Assembly (NCBI GenBank): GCA_902776645.1
Contig: CACYQT010000032.1
Location: 1 to 64,000 of the forward strand
DNA: 64,000 nucleotides
Reading direction: 5' to 3'
Source: an uncultured bacterium
Lineage (GTDB): Bacteria > Verrucomicrobiota > Lentisphaeria > Oligosphaerales > Oligosphaeraceae
Below the pieces are notes generated by a model, which did no database searches, was not told where the DNA came from, and saw only the letters and a program-made list of their open reading frames with translations. Positions 27,065 through 35,327 of this stretch are shown here, in pieces. Within the stretch, counting starts at the first letter, position 1. Every line of letters starts with the position of its first letter. Made by a program: the position numbers and the translations under genes.

Positions 27065-27721
27065 ATGAACAAAGATTGGTCGGAATTGAACAAAACCATG
27101 CAGCTTCTGCTCAAGAAAGAGGAAAGCATGCATGCTGGTATCAAGACGCTTGTCGATCTTCGAAATCAGCTTATGGACGTATTGCTCTCTTTCAAAAAAG
27201 ATTTGAAAAGAGCAGATTTTGACGCCATTCCGTTCATGAATGCCAGCGGATACCACTGCAAGACGATCGGCTATTCAATCTGGCATATTTTTCGGATTGA
27301 AGACATCGTCGTCCATACATTGATAGCTGGTAATGACCAGATATTTTTCACAGGAAATTATCGGCGGCGAATCCATTCGCCGATTATCACGACAGGCAAT
27401 GAGCTTGTGAAACAACAGATAGCGGATTTTTCACGGCAGCTTGATTTGGACGAACTATACGCCTATATTACTGACGTGAAAAGAAGCACTGAAACAATCG
27501 TCAATCATCTGCCGTACAACAGGCTGAAATGGAAGGTGCCGGAAGAAAGGAAGGAACGCCTGAAATCATTGCAAGTTGTCAGCACGGATGAAAGAGCATC
27601 ATGGCTGATTGATTATTGGTGCGGCAAGGATATTCGCGGGTTGATCCAAATGCCGTTTTCACGGCATTGGATCATGCATATCGAGGCATGCTTGAAGATA
27701 AAGAACAAGATTCATCCGTAA
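27065..27721 (+). CDS. DinB-like superfamily protein
   Basis: A 218-residue four-helix DinB-type protein. YSIWHIFRIEDIVVHTLIA (about 75-93) and the C-terminal FSRHWIMHIEACLKIK supply His residues like the metal-binding triad of the DinB/YfiT family. These are often damage-inducible metal-dependent enzymes or thiol transferases of unknown substrate. The ATG is one base after the stop of the S51 gene, so they form an operon. Confidence 0.72.
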   Translation: MNKDWSELNKTMQLLLKKEESMHAGIKTLVDLRNQLMDVLLSFKKDLKRADFDAIPFMNASGYHCKTIGYSIWHIFRIEDIVVHTLIAGNDQIFFTGNYRRRIHSPIITTGNELVKQQIADFSRQLDLDELYAYITDVKRSTETIVNHLPYNRLKWKVPEERKERLKSLQVVSTDERASWLIDYWCGKDIRGLIQMPFSRHWIMHIEACLKIKNKIHP

Positions 27722-27737
27722 AAAGGAGAAAAACCAT

Positions 27738-28142
27738 ATGAAAATGAAAGAAGGATTAGGCTGGAAAGCTTGTCATAACGAAGAGAAAGACGTTTACGGA
27801 GCGGAGATTATGTTTCAGGGATCATGGAATCTTTATGAAATATCCGGTTCGGTCTTTGATCGCCTCAACAAAAACATGAGCAGTCGCGAAGTGGAAGAAT
27901 TGATCGAATCCGGGCGTCACCTGTATTCGCATGTCAACGACCGGTACAACCCGCCATATACCATTGTTCTCGACGACGATTATGCCGTTTATTGCCAATG
28001 GATGGCCGAAAGCAAACCTAAACCTGCCGGAAAGACATGGAGCAAGGAAATGACCGACGCGGCGGTCGAACTGTTCGAATCCGAAAAGGACAACCGTGAA
28101 CAGCGGCGAAAGAAGCGCGAACAGCGGCAGAAAAATAAATGA
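27738..28142 (+). CDS. Conserved hypothetical protein, basic C-terminus
   Basis: A 134-residue protein that I do not recognise. It has a mixed N-terminal domain (VYGAEIMFQGSWNLYEISG, YTIVLDDDYAVYCQWM) and a highly charged helical tail (NREQRRKKREQRQKNK) that could bind nucleic acid. AAAAAGGAGAAAAACC before the ATG is a strong ribosome binding site. It sits between the DinB-like gene and a GNAT gene on the same strand. Confidence 0.6.
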   Translation: MKMKEGLGWKACHNEEKDVYGAEIMFQGSWNLYEISGSVFDRLNKNMSSREVEELIESGRHLYSHVNDRYNPPYTIVLDDDYAVYCQWMAESKPKPAGKTWSKEMTDAAVELFESEKDNREQRRKKREQRQKNK

Positions 28143-28152
28143 CCGTCAAATC

Positions 28153-28617
28153 ATGAAAATCGAAACCGAACGATTGCTTCTTTATCCGATCAGCGACAAG
28201 GAGATGGTCCAGTTGGTTGATAATGAGCAGGATGCGGATTTGAAACAGGCCTATTCGGAGATGCTGCAAGGCTGCGTCAGCGAGCCGGAAAAACGGATCT
28301 GGCATGCCGTGTGGTTCATGGAGCTGAAAAGCCATCCAGGAACAATTGTCGGCGACTTGTCCTTCAAAGGGCTTGCCGCGGACGGCATGGTCGAACTCGG
28401 ATACGGCCTGCGGGACGGCTATTGCGGACATGGCTACATGACGGAGGCCGTCAAGGCGATTTCCGCATGGGCGGTCGTTCAAAAAGGCGTCACGAGAATC
28501 GAAGCTGAAACAGCGCCGGAAAATACGGCCTCCCAACATGTTCTGATGAACGCGGGCTTCATTCCGACTGGCGAAAGCGGCGAAGAAGGCCCGAGATTCC
28601 TGTACAAAATGACATAG
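28153..28617 (+). CDS. GNAT family N-acetyltransferase, RimJ/RimL-like
   Basis: A 154-residue GNAT of the RimJ/RimL type: IETERLLLYPISDKEM at the start, VELGYGLRDGYCGHGYMTEAVKAISAW (acetyl-CoA loop) and ETAPENTASQHVLMNAGF. The start ATG at 28153 fits the family; a longer frame from 28096 runs inside the preceding gene. Usual substrates are protein N-termini or small amines; not known here. Confidence 0.85.
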   Translation: MKIETERLLLYPISDKEMVQLVDNEQDADLKQAYSEMLQGCVSEPEKRIWHAVWFMELKSHPGTIVGDLSFKGLAADGMVELGYGLRDGYCGHGYMTEAVKAISAWAVVQKGVTRIEAETAPENTASQHVLMNAGFIPTGESGEEGPRFLYKMT

Positions 28618-28625
28618 GAAATCGT

Positions 28626-29327
28626 ATGTGCACAAGCATCGTCGTAAACAAGAAGAAGACGATTGTCGGATGGAATCTTGACATCATGGACTTTGTCTGG
28701 CGTGTGCGGACGGCGGCGGACGGCGTCACCATTGAAATCAATGATCCGAAGGAAGGCTGGCTTCCGCTGTTCGGCGCGAATTCACGGGGCGATTTCGTGG
28801 GAATGCCGACCTGCTGGCCGTTTGACGAGCGGAGCAATCCAGCGGGCGACGGCGAAAATGTCATCCTGCTGGACATCGATCTCCTGATGCAGAAGAAAAC
28901 GATGCAGGAGATTCGTGGAATCGTGGACAAACGGCCTGTTTATAGTGTTCCAGGCTGCACCTTTATGTCAGCGTTGTCGGATGCGGCGGGAAACGTGCTG
29001 CATATCGTTCCGGGCCAGGGCAATCTGTACTACGAACGGCCGGAATACAAGATTCTGACCAATTTCTCGCCGTTCAAGCAAGATTCGGAAAAGCATCCAT
29101 GGATGGGATGGGACCGATATCAGAAGGCGGAATCCATGCTGCAGGCCGCAACGGACGATTTTGATGCAAAGGACTGTTTCGACGTTTTACAGGCGGTGTC
29201 GCAGACGGTCTGCCCGACCGTCGTCTCCATGGTCTTCGACGTGCAGGAGCGGACGGTCCAATGGTGTGAAAACAGGGCGTGGGATATTGTCCACACGGTG
29301 AAACTTGCAAACAAAGAGGAGATGTAG
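28626..29327 (+). CDS. Ntn-hydrolase family protein (choloylglycine hydrolase / acylase-like)
   Basis: A 233-residue protein that begins MCTS; Cys2 would be the N-terminal nucleophile after Met removal, as in linear amide C-N hydrolases. Further family marks are IVGWNLDIMDFVWRV, PLFGANSRGDFVGM and ILTNFSPF with SVPGCTFMSA. It is shorter than bile salt hydrolases (about 320) and closest in plan to small uncharacterised relatives in gut bacteria. The amide substrate is unknown. Confidence 0.72.
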   Translation: MCTSIVVNKKKTIVGWNLDIMDFVWRVRTAADGVTIEINDPKEGWLPLFGANSRGDFVGMPTCWPFDERSNPAGDGENVILLDIDLLMQKKTMQEIRGIVDKRPVYSVPGCTFMSALSDAAGNVLHIVPGQGNLYYERPEYKILTNFSPFKQDSEKHPWMGWDRYQKAESMLQAATDDFDAKDCFDVLQAVSQTVCPTVVSMVFDVQERTVQWCENRAWDIVHTVKLANKEEM

Positions 29328-29330
29328 ACG

Positions 29331-29762
29331 ATGGACACGATTTGCGGAGCCAAATGCGAAGGATGCAATTTCAGAAATGCATGCCACGGCTGTTCTGAGA
29401 CTTGCGGCAGGCCATTCGGCGGAACATGCATCGCCGCGGAGATCATCAAGGCATGCGGCAAAGAAAAGTATGCGGACTTCAAACGGAATCTTCTGAATGA
29501 AATCAATGCCTTCTTGCAAGCAAACGACATTCCGCCGGCGGACGCGCTTCATGAGCTGCCGGGCTTTTTCGTCAACCTGCCCTACCCTCTTCCGAGCGGT
29601 GAAACGGTGAAATTTCTGGATGACAAAAACGTGTATCTCGGCACGCAGATCGAAGCTTCGGACGCCTGCTACGGCGTCATCGCCGATCAGCGGTTCATCC
29701 TTGTCTGCCGCTACAAAGCCAACGGCGCGGAACCGCAGCTGATAGCGTATAAAAAGCGGTAA
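29331..29762 (+). CDS. DUF3795-like cysteine-rich protein, second copy
   Basis: A 143-residue protein with an N-terminal cysteine cluster ICGAKCEGCNFRNACHGCSETCG and GGTCIAA, then a helical and beta region (LPGFFVNLPYPLPSGETVKFLDD). The cysteine spacing and the helix after it resemble DUF3795, but the second cysteine group of the 17258 protein is missing. It starts 3 bp after the Ntn hydrolase gene, so the two are co-transcribed. Confidence 0.65.
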   Translation: MDTICGAKCEGCNFRNACHGCSETCGRPFGGTCIAAEIIKACGKEKYADFKRNLLNEINAFLQANDIPPADALHELPGFFVNLPYPLPSGETVKFLDDKNVYLGTQIEASDACYGVIADQRFILVCRYKANGAEPQLIAYKKR

Positions 29763-29787
29763 GATTCAATCGGCTTGATTTATCACA

Positions 29788-29815
29788 TGCCTGTCATGGC
29801 CATGTGGCAGGCATT
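29788..29815 (+). other. Intergenic hairpin
   Basis: ATGCCTGTCA and TGGCAGGCAT pair with one wobble around an 8-nt loop, and outer CTTGAT/ATCAAG can extend the stem. There is no T-run, so it is not a classical terminator; it may mark the 3' end of the preceding operon. Confidence 0.4.
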
Positions 29816-29893
29816 ATCAAGAAAACAGAATATATTATCGATATTTTGCGTCACCGACGTTGAACGACCACGTAAAAGAAAGGAGCAAGACGT

Positions 29894-30571
29894 ATGAGAT
29901 ACAATGTTGAAGGCGACAACCTGCCCGTGCTGAAAGTCTATCTTGAAGCAGGTGAGCAGATCCAATGCGAAGCGGGCGCGATGTCATGGATGGATGAAGG
30001 CATCGAGATGCAGACATCCGCAGGCGGGCTGGGGAAAATGCTCGGCCGCATGTTCACGAATGAAAACGCTTTCATGAACACCTATATCGCCAGCCAGACC
30101 GGCGAAATCGCGTTTTCCTCCAAGTTCCCGGGCTCCATCCGCGCCGTGGAAATCACGCCCGGAAACGGGCTGATCGTCCAGAAAGGATCCTATCTGGCGT
30201 CGGTCGGAAATCTGACGAACGAAGTGTATCTGCAAAAGCGTTTCAGCACGGGCTTCTTCGGCGGCGAAGGTTTCCTGATGCGGAAATTCAGCGGCACGGG
30301 ACTCGTCTTTCTGGAAATCGACGGTTCCGCGCATGACTACGACATCCCGGCGGGATCCTGCAAGATTGTCGATACAGGCTATTTGGCGGCCATGAGCGAG
30401 AGTTGCTCCATGGAAATCCGTTCCGTCAAAGGACTTAAGAACATGCTGTTCGGCGGCGAAGGCTTTTTCAACACCGCCGTGAAAGGCCCTGGGCGGATCA
30501 TTCTCCAAAGCATGCCCATCAGCTCCACGGCCACGGTGCTGTATCAGTTCATGCCGCATTCATCCCATTGA
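29894..30571 (+). CDS. AIM24 / TIGR00266 family protein
   Basis: A 225-residue all-beta protein of the AIM24-like family: LKVYLEAGEQIQCEAGAMSWM at the start, GLGKMLGRMF, YIASQTGEIAFSSKFPGSIRAVE, GLIVQKGSYLAS and FLEIDGSAHDYDI. Bacterial members have no firmly known role (trans-membrane stress or phage-shock-like contexts have been proposed). AAAGGAGC lies 8-9 bp before the ATG. It is the last gene of the plus-strand accessory stretch. Confidence 0.85.
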   Translation: MRYNVEGDNLPVLKVYLEAGEQIQCEAGAMSWMDEGIEMQTSAGGLGKMLGRMFTNENAFMNTYIASQTGEIAFSSKFPGSIRAVEITPGNGLIVQKGSYLASVGNLTNEVYLQKRFSTGFFGGEGFLMRKFSGTGLVFLEIDGSAHDYDIPAGSCKIVDTGYLAAMSESCSMEIRSVKGLKNMLFGGEGFFNTAVKGPGRIILQSMPISSTATVLYQFMPHSSH

Positions 30572-30653
30572 TCGTTGCGTTTTTCGTTTCCAGGATTCTT
30601 GCAGGATAGACTTCTGGAAATTGCATGGGCCGCAGATCACATTCTTTCCCCGT

Positions 30654-30695
30654 CAAGGCGGCGACTTTTGAAAAAATACAAAAGTCGCCGCCTTG
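30654..30695. terminator. Perfect 17-bp stem-loop downstream of the AIM24 gene
   Basis: CAAGGCGGCGACTTTTG (30654-30670) and its exact complement (30679-30695) enclose an 8-nt A-rich loop. The stem is GC-rich and very stable. No T-run follows on either strand, so termination is inferred from position only: it lies between the plus-strand AIM24 gene and the minus-strand SNF2 gene. Confidence 0.55.
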
Positions 30696-30827
30696 CCTAT
30701 TATTGAATACTTTTTCCAAAAGTTTGAAATTCTTGCGAATCAATGCCGAGCAGTTGAAGCCCTTGCGGGAGATGCTCCAGGAGAAGCGTGCTGCCGTCAT
30801 GGCAGATTGATGGCTTGAGATGCATTG

Positions 30828-31040
30828 TACTACTATCGTTCTTTTTCTTGTTTTTCTGAAAAGAAGATTTTTCTTCTTTTCCTGCCGTCTATTGTCTCCT
30901 GTCTTCGCTCGTCTCACGTCTCGCGTCTCGCGTCTCATGTCAATTCCCTGTCGGGTGGCGTAATGGCTTCGCCATTGCGCTGTTTTGACGAGAGACGAGA
31001 GACATGAAACGTGCAAAAGACATCAGACGGCCAGACAAGA
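30828..31040 (-). repeat. Interspersed composite repeat, copy 5 (inverted)
   Basis: Read on the minus strand: GTTTCATGTCTCTCGTCTCTCGTC, the hairpin GCGCAATGGCGAAGCCATTACGC (30958-30980), GAGACGCGAGACGCGAGACG, and at the end CTTTTCAGAAAAACAAGAAA..GAACGATAGTAGTAC. This corresponds to copy 4 (18239-18357) over its whole length with a longer centre. The left and right TCTCG-rich flanks are themselves inverted repeats around the hairpin, a MITE-like plan. No gene is seen in 30572-31136. Confidence 0.65.
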
Positions 31041-31136
31041 GACCGAATAATTGACCATTTGGCTGCGGCACACCAGACGGCGGGGACGCAGCGAAACGCG
31101 ACGGCGGGACGCCGTCGTTACATCGCGCAAAGCGGT

Positions 31137-34100
31137 TCAGCTTTCCGTAATGAGTTTGAGGAGCTCTTCGGCGGTGATGGAGCCAGGCGTGTCCGTGCCG
31201 GAAAGGATCTTCTCCGCCAGATCGCGTTTTTCATTGTGGAGCGCGATAATCTTCTCCTCGATGGTCTGTTTCGCGATGAGGCGGTAGATGGTGACGGGCT
31301 TTGTCTGGCCGATGCGATGCGCACGGTCGGAGGCCTGGTCCTCGACGGCCGGATTCCACCATGGATCAAGCAGGATGACAAAATCCGCACGCGTAAGATT
31401 GAGGCCAAGGCCACCGGCCTTGAGGCTGATAAGGAAGAGGTTGGAATCGCCTTTCTGGAAGGCCTCCACGGCGTCCGCGCGGTCCTTCCGCTGCGTCGAG
31501 CCGTCGAGATACTGGTAGGAGACGCCTAGTTCATCCAGAATGGGCCGTACGATGTCCAGATGGCGGACGAACTGCGAGAAGACGAGAGCCTTGTGGTTGG
31601 CGGCGACAAGATTCTGGACGAGCTGCACGAACGTCTCAAGCTTCGCGCTCGGCACATCCGCTTCCGGTTCAATGAGTTTGGCGTTGCAGGCGGCCTGGCG
31701 GAGCTTCGTGATGGCGGCGATGATGCGGATGCGGTTCTGCTTGGCGGAACCGCTCGGCTGGTTCTGCAGTTCATCGATGAGATTGAGCCTGACGGCTTCG
31801 TAGAAGGCCCGTTCCTTTTCGGTGAGTTCGACGAAGTACGGGATTTCGGTCTTCGGCGGCAACTCCTTGAGCACCTGATCTTTGCGTCTGCGAAGGAGGA
31901 AAGGCTTGACGATGCGGCCGAGCCGTTCCGTCTCCACGCGGTCCTTTTCGTTTTCAATCGGCACCGCGAATTTATTCTGGAAATGGAGCCGCGACTTGAG
32001 CAGGCCGGGCGTGATGAACTGGAACATTGTCCACAGTTCCGAAAGGTTGTTCTCCAGCGGCGTGCCCGTCGTGATGATCTTGAACTGCGCGTTCAGCTTG
32101 AGGGCGGCTTGCGACCGTTTCGTCTGGCTGTTCTTGATGGCCTGCGCCTCGTCGAGCACGACGACGCGCCAACGGACTTTGCGGAACGACTCGATTTCGC
32201 TTTGGAGCAGACCGTAGGAGACGACCATAAGCGTCGACGGCGCGGTCTTCGCGAGCATTTCGGCGCGGTTCCCCTGCCCGAAGACGACAGGCTTGAGCGT
32301 CGGCGTGAACCGTTCGCACTGCTCCAGCCAATTGTGGCAGACAGTTGTCGGCGCGACGACCAAAGCGGGGCCTTCCTCCGCCTTGGAGGCGATGAAGGCG
32401 AGGGCCTGAAGCGTCTTGCCGAGACCCATGTCGTCGGCGAGACAAGCGCCCGCGCCCCAGGCGTCAAGCCTGGTAAGCCATTGGAAGCCTTCGATTTGGT
32501 ATTTTCTCAGCTTGACGTTCGGGCTCAGGTTGTCCGGCAGTTTTGGCTTGAGGGCCATGGCGGCATTGATTTTTTCCATTTGGCGCAACCATTCGGCGGG
32601 GCGCATGCAGTCGGCGAAGCCAGCGTCGTCGAAGAGCAGTTGCGTCGCGGGGACGGCGAAACGGTTGATGACAAAGCGCCCCTCCGGATCGAAGGCGCCG
32701 ATGGCGTTGAAATCGTCCAGGCGGCGTTTGAAATCCTTCGCAAGAGCCAGAATCTGGCCGTTGCCGAGAGTGATGAAATTGCCTTTCTGCTGCGAGGCGA
32801 GCTCCAGAAGCTGGCGGAAGCTGATGGTCTGCTCGTCGCTGACGTTCACGGAGCCATCCAGTTCGAACCAGTCTTCCGTGCTGCTTATGGTGACATGGAC
32901 GTTGGAGAGCCCCAGTCGCCGCGAAACGCTCGGATGCTTGTTCTGCTTCCAGCGGACGATCAGGAAGTCGTTGAGCTCGTGGAGCATGAGAAGCAGTTCG
33001 AAAATGTCGTTATGCTCCGTCAGCCGCCAATTGAGCGGCGACGTCTCCGTCTCGGGGCAAAGCTGCGGGCAGAGCTCCAGCAGACGCGCGGCCTGCCGCT
33101 CCTCCTCCGACGTGTTCCGCAGGATGCGGATGGGACTTCCCATGGCGGACGGAAGGAATTCGCAGGGGCCTGATCCGGGCAGGCAGAGTTGCTCCAGCTG
33201 CTTGAACGGCTTGAAGACCAATTCGACGGTCAGGATGTCGTTGGAATAGTCGAGATTGAGCACAGGGGTCGGTTCGGCCTGCAGGACTTCGAAATCAAGG
33301 CCTTCCAACGGGATGTCCGACACGATGTCCAGTTCCCGTTGCAGGAAGGCGCAGACTTCGCGGATTTCGTCTTTCGCCTGCAGGGGGATCTGCAGCCCGC
33401 GGCGGATGATCTGCGCGAGATCCAGCTGGATCTGCGAGAATGCGCATAGCTTCAGGACGTCCGCGGAGTCATGGATCGGGACGACGCGTTTGAAGCTTGG
33501 ATTGTCCGGATGGATGGTGATGCACAGTTTTGTGTCGTCGCTGGAGAAACGGACGAAGGGCGACGACTGCTTGCAGACCAGCGGGACCTGCTCATCCTTG
33601 TCCGCCCAGTAGAGGCACGGATGGCCGATGAGGGCGAAGAGCGGGGCCAGACGGTTGAAATTCATCTCATAAAGGCCTTTTTCGTTCTTTTCGGCCAGCA
33701 TCCGCAAGTCATGGATGATGGAGATGACATGGATGTCCTGGCTGGTGAAATGGGACGGCCATTCGTTGTTCTTGTCCTTCACGTCAAGCAGCAGCTTGTC
33801 CAGATTGACGGCATGGCCCTTCGTCCATTTGCCTGTTTTGGTCAACTGCTGTTCAATCGGCCTCAACGACATGCAGACAGGCGGCGGAGCGGGTTCGACG
33901 AGCCACGCGAGGCGTGTGCCGCGCTTCTGGCTTTCTTCGTCGATCCGATGGCGGAGCTTGTTGAGCTCGATGGTCCATGTCGGGAGGACGTCATGGCAGA
34001 GGAGGATGGATTCGCAATGGTGATCCGCCCAGAAGGCGACGGAGCTTGGCGTGTTCGGAATCCACGCGGAATCGAGGCGTGCGATCAGTTCATCGCATTC

Positions 34101-35261
34101 GGCGACGACGAGGCCGTAGTTGTTCTGCGCCGCCTGGTTGCGGAAAGACTGGACGGCGGCGAGCTGCGTGTTCGCGAAAAGGAGCGGATCCCGCCAGTAG
34201 TCCAGTATGAAGGCGAAGAATTTGGTGAAGTTGTTGCGCGGCTCCGTCGCCATCGTGCGGAAGGTGCGCGATTCGCCGTATGTGAGCGTCATGAGAAAAT
34301 CGTGCAGATGTTCATAGACGCCTCCCCACAAGGGATTTCCAAGCGCCAGTTTCGTATAGGCGAGGGCGTTGGAGATGGAATTCGACGATTTCTGGCGGAT
34401 CAGCGCCAAAATGTAGACGATGCCGGTGATGGCGCTGAAATAATAGTCCGTCTGATAGGAGGAGCGACGGATCGTGTCCAGCATGTTGGAGAAGACGGCG
34501 GTGGCCTCCTGCAAGTTGCCGTGCAGGAAATGGAGCCACGCCTTCCGCGTCATGACGGCGTCATGATGGTCGTTCTTCAGGAGGTTTTCGGCCTCTTCGA
34601 GACGGCCTTGGAGGATCAGCGCGTCCGTCATCGCGTAAATGGCGAATCCGAGAAGCGTGTCGTGCCGCGGCAGCATGAAGTCGAGAATCGGATCCAGCGG
34701 CTTCAGATTGACGATCATGGAGGGGATGAGATGGCGCGCGCAGAACGAAAGGAATTCCGTCGGAAGATTCTGGAACCACGGCGTGTCCAGAAGCGGGAGG
34801 ATGAACTGGTACGGCGTGGCGAAGGCGTAATCCTGCGGAAAATGCTTCTGAAGATTCTCCAGACTGCGCTGATGCGCCTTCATGTCTTTCGCCAGCAACG
34901 TGTTGCGGACATCGCGGGCCAGGCGTTCGTAGTTCGCGGCGCCGTCCGGCATGATGAACGGAAGGGCCTTGGAGACGGCGTCCGCCGCGGCGGCGCTGCC
35001 GGGCGTCGAGAAGAAATCGATGGCGTGCTCCAGCAGGTCGTCCACGATATACGTGTACTCGTCGTCCTGCCGGTCGACGACCTTGTCCGAAACCATGCGT
35101 CCCAAATCGTCCTGCAGATTGCCGGCGCCATTGGAGGCGTAGCGCGGCAGATAGTCCGTCAAGGCATGCGCGACCGCCTGCATTTCAGGCAGTGTCTGCG
35201 TTTTGCCGCCAATTGCGAAGACGAGTCTCAATTCTTTGGAGCTGTTGTTGGAAGAATTCAT
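31137..35261 (-). CDS. SNF2-family DEAD/DEAH-box helicase
   Basis: A 1374-residue protein. The C-terminal 470 residues hold the Swi2/Snf2 ATPase: LRKYQIEGFQWL, DDMGLGKT (Walker A, about residue 945), VLDEAQAIKN (motif II, about 1035), TGTPLENN, and the helicase C domain ending with DPWWNPAVEDQASDRAHRIGQ. The N-terminal 900 residues are mostly helical (TPR-like in the first 400) and then resemble the region that precedes bacterial SNF2 motors. These translocate on duplex DNA or remodel protein-DNA complexes; the partner is unknown. No nuclease domain is seen. Composition is that of the core chromosome. Confidence 0.88.
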   Translation of the reverse strand: MNSSNNSSKELRLVFAIGGKTQTLPEMQAVAHALTDYLPRYASNGAGNLQDDLGRMVSDKVVDRQDDEYTYIVDDLLEHAIDFFSTPGSAAAADAVSKALPFIMPDGAANYERLARDVRNTLLAKDMKAHQRSLENLQKHFPQDYAFATPYQFILPLLDTPWFQNLPTEFLSFCARHLIPSMIVNLKPLDPILDFMLPRHDTLLGFAIYAMTDALILQGRLEEAENLLKNDHHDAVMTRKAWLHFLHGNLQEATAVFSNMLDTIRRSSYQTDYYFSAITGIVYILALIRQKSSNSISNALAYTKLALGNPLWGGVYEHLHDFLMTLTYGESRTFRTMATEPRNNFTKFFAFILDYWRDPLLFANTQLAAVQSFRNQAAQNNYGLVVAECDELIARLDSAWIPNTPSSVAFWADHHCESILLCHDVLPTWTIELNKLRHRIDEESQKRGTRLAWLVEPAPPPVCMSLRPIEQQLTKTGKWTKGHAVNLDKLLLDVKDKNNEWPSHFTSQDIHVISIIHDLRMLAEKNEKGLYEMNFNRLAPLFALIGHPCLYWADKDEQVPLVCKQSSPFVRFSSDDTKLCITIHPDNPSFKRVVPIHDSADVLKLCAFSQIQLDLAQIIRRGLQIPLQAKDEIREVCAFLQRELDIVSDIPLEGLDFEVLQAEPTPVLNLDYSNDILTVELVFKPFKQLEQLCLPGSGPCEFLPSAMGSPIRILRNTSEEERQAARLLELCPQLCPETETSPLNWRLTEHNDIFELLLMLHELNDFLIVRWKQNKHPSVSRRLGLSNVHVTISSTEDWFELDGSVNVSDEQTISFRQLLELASQQKGNFITLGNGQILALAKDFKRRLDDFNAIGAFDPEGRFVINRFAVPATQLLFDDAGFADCMRPAEWLRQMEKINAAMALKPKLPDNLSPNVKLRKYQIEGFQWLTRLDAWGAGACLADDMGLGKTLQALAFIASKAEEGPALVVAPTTVCHNWLEQCERFTPTLKPVVFGQGNRAEMLAKTAPSTLMVVSYGLLQSEIESFRKVRWRVVVLDEAQAIKNSQTKRSQAALKLNAQFKIITTGTPLENNLSELWTMFQFITPGLLKSRLHFQNKFAVPIENEKDRVETERLGRIVKPFLLRRRKDQVLKELPPKTEIPYFVELTEKERAFYEAVRLNLIDELQNQPSGSAKQNRIRIIAAITKLRQAACNAKLIEPEADVPSAKLETFVQLVQNLVAANHKALVFSQFVRHLDIVRPILDELGVSYQYLDGSTQRKDRADAVEAFQKGDSNLFLISLKAGGLGLNLTRADFVILLDPWWNPAVEDQASDRAHRIGQTKPVTIYRLIAKQTIEEKIIALHNEKRDLAEKILSGTDTPGSITAEELLKLITES

Positions 35262-35327
35262 CCTGAAAACTGGCAGATGGCTGTGAAGAAATGGAATATT
35301 ATCGGTTCATGCGGCGGGAGGGAACGG

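Noticed and set aside
13377-30571. Chromosomal integron
   Set aside because: No integron integrase and no regular attC-like sites between genes; the repeats present are mosaics of variable content.
30625-30810. A 61-codon plus-strand frame containing the perfect stem-loop
   Set aside because: It reads through a 17-bp perfect inverted repeat, has no ribosome binding site and no recognised family.
31137-35261. SNF2 helicase as part of a DISARM-like defence system
   Set aside because: No DrmB, PLD or methylase partner is adjacent and the surroundings are housekeeping genes.
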